Assembly: GCA_964467615.1 (NCBI GenBank)
Contig: CAYXRK010000102.1
Location: 1-16,638 of the forward strand
Length of the DNA stretch: 16,638 nt
DNA from: CAYXRK01 sp964467615
GTDB lineage: Bacteria; Hydrogenedentota; Hydrogenedentia; Hydrogenedentales; GCA-2746185
Reading direction: 5' to 3'
Made by a program: the position numbers and the translations under genes. The notes below the pieces were generated by a model. The model worked only from the letters and a program-made list of their open reading frames with translations, was not told the origin of the DNA and made no database searches. Positions 15,469 to 16,638 of the stretch are shown here, in pieces. The first letter of the stretch is position 1. Each line of letters begins with the position of its first letter.

Positions 15469-16638
15469 TGGCCGGGCCCTTGCATCGGTTCGAGCGCGGC
15501 GGCAGGCGCTTCGTGCTCGATCCCGATACGGTCTTCTGTTTCCAGTGTGACGATATTTCCTGGGACGTACTCGAGAGCTACCCCGGCGCGCACGCAAACC
15601 GAATCACGCACAAGCTAGGGCCGAAGCACGAGCCGAGCGTTGTCCGCGAGGTCATCGGCGAACTGGAGTGGTTGCGCATCTCGAAATCCATCCTCCAGCC
15701 CGTGGATTTTCAAGCCAGCCTAAAGGCGCTGGACGAATTTTCGCGTCTCGCCTGCGTTGAAATCGATCTCGACGGGACGAGTGCCGTCGCGCCGGAATTG
15801 TTGGATGGCGCGGCGCGCCTACTAGCGCTTCGATCCGGACCCAAAGGCGGGCTTACGTTGCGCGTGCGGTGGCCTGCGTCGAACACCCCGCCCAACGCGC
15901 AACTGCTGGACACAGTCATGCGGAGCGCCAACAGCGCCGCGTGGGCCGGAAAGAAAGTCGATATCGAGTTCCGTGTGATTGGCGTGAACTTGCGCCAACC
16001 TTCGATCAGGGTCGACCTATGCCTTCCGATCGCGAGCGCGACGTTCGAGTATCCCGCGGAACTGAATCGTGACGGCCTCGCCGATTTGCGTACCGTCATT
16101 CGGCTCGCCGAAAGGTTTCCCGGCGCGCGGTTGGTCTGGCGGCCTCGCGCAAACAACGTCGCCGAAACGATGAAAGCGTTGTGCGACTCCGGTCTGCTTC
16201 GATTGGAGATTGACGTAGAGGGAGCGTACCTGGACGCCGGCCCCAATGGCACGCCCGCGATGGCCGATGCCCTAAGCGAAGCGGCCCGCTGGTACGCCGA
16301 GTATCTGGCGAAGGGCGGGCGCGCGCACGTCGGGCCGTTCACCGAATTGTTCCGCCGCGTGCATGCCGGTGAGCCCCATCCCCGAATGGATGGGGCTGGC
16401 GTTCGCTCGTTGTTCATCCAGTCTGATGGAAGCGTTTTTCCTTCGGCACACTTTGTTGGGCCGTCGTATCGCGTCGGAAATGTCGTTGCCAACGAATGGA
16501 ATGAAGACGCGTTACTGCCATTCGGCGACCTGGGTTACCCTATGACCGCCGGGTGTGCCCGCTGTTGGGCGCGAAATGTCTGCGGCGGCGGGTTTGCCGC
16601 GATCCATTGCGCGCGAACGGGCGCAATGCGCAAGCCCG
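15468..16638 (+). CDS. Radical SAM/SPASM-like protein lacking the CX3CX2C motif, 3' end cut
   Basis: The frame is open for 390 codons to the window edge. Residues about 10-75 (FERGGRRFVLDPDTVFCFQC, then SWDVLE and REVIGELEWLR) look like the peptide-recognition (PqqD/RRE-like) domain at the start of SCIFF- and QhpD-type maturases. Residues about 108-175 (ELLDGAARLLALRSGPKGG, GKKVDIEFRVIGVNL) follow a radical SAM half-barrel, but no CX3CX2C occurs anywhere. Its nine cysteines are at 24, 27, 96, 185, 239, 363, 366, 372 and 381. The C-terminus is SPASM-like: IQSDGSVFPSAHFVG and RVGN, then C363-x2-C366-x5-C372 in CARCWARNVCGGGF. Ser326 and Phe376 stand where the family has cysteines. It is therefore probably a catalytically dead homologue acting as a partner or recognition subunit. 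The ATG overlaps the permease stop by one base; GGGGG is 7 bases upstream. Confidence 0.75.
   Translation, partial: MAGPLHRFERGGRRFVLDPDTVFCFQCDDISWDVLESYPGAHANRITHKLGPKHEPSVVREVIGELEWLRISKSILQPVDFQASLKALDEFSRLACVEIDLDGTSAVAPELLDGAARLLALRSGPKGGLTLRVRWPASNTPPNAQLLDTVMRSANSAAWAGKKVDIEFRVIGVNLRQPSIRVDLCLPIASATFEYPAELNRDGLADLRTVIRLAERFPGARLVWRPRANNVAETMKALCDSGLLRLEIDVEGAYLDAGPNGTPAMADALSEAARWYAEYLAKGGRAHVGPFTELFRRVHAGEPHPRMDGAGVRSLFIQSDGSVFPSAHFVGPSYRVGNVVANEWNEDALLPFGDLGYPMTAGCARCWARNVCGGGFAAIHCARTGAMRKP

Noticed and set aside
1..16638. CRISPR array, tRNA/rRNA genes, insertion sequence or phage signs
   Set aside because: No regular repeat-spacer pattern, cloverleaf, transposase or terminal inverted repeats were seen on reading. 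A tRNAscan or ISfinder search would settle it.

Overview
The window is GC-rich, gene-dense bacterial DNA, mostly housekeeping on the left and an apparent peptide-modification and export cluster on the right. The tandem DUF1080 (3-keto-disaccharide hydrolase-like) secreted protein and the GT-C membrane glycosyltransferase suggest an environmental Gram-negative of the PVC/Hydrogenedentota kind. That placement is inference from gene content only; no rRNA or phylogenetic marker was compared.

Left part (1-4291): a 3'-truncated seryl-tRNA synthetase gene on the minus strand; a divergently placed multi-spanning glycosyltransferase on the plus strand; and a convergent secreted DUF1080-type protein on the minus strand, whose 3' end overlaps the glycosyltransferase by 35 bases. 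A non-coding gap (4292-4628) with a candidate promoter separates this from gltB.

Middle (4629-10671): gltB and gltD, the complete large and small subunits of NADPH-type glutamate synthase. Their reading frames overlap by 14 bases and all key cofactor-binding cysteines are present.

Right part (10744-16638): the most interesting region. Three short ORFs encode peptides of 46, 52 and 60 residues that begin alike (M-x-H-I/V, followed about 10 residues later by A-G). They are followed by two GNAT acetyltransferases, a CPBP (CAAX-protease-like) intramembrane protease, an ABC ATPase and an ABC-2 permease. The last gene runs off the window. It encodes a protein that looks like a peptide-maturing radical SAM/SPASM enzyme but lacks the CX3CX2C iron-sulfur motif and has two SPASM cysteines replaced. 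From the second GNAT gene onward the stops and starts overlap by 1 to 23 bases, which implies one operon. The third peptide gene has the strongest ribosome-binding site of the group and is followed by strong hairpins, an arrangement that would give more peptide than enzyme.

The set (small precursors, CPBP protease, ABC exporter, radical-SAM-like protein) resembles the sporulation killing factor (skf) type of RiPP operon in Bacillus, but the precursors, the acetyltransferase pair and the cysteine-less radical SAM homologue are not ones I recognise. A working radical SAM partner would be expected just beyond the right edge.
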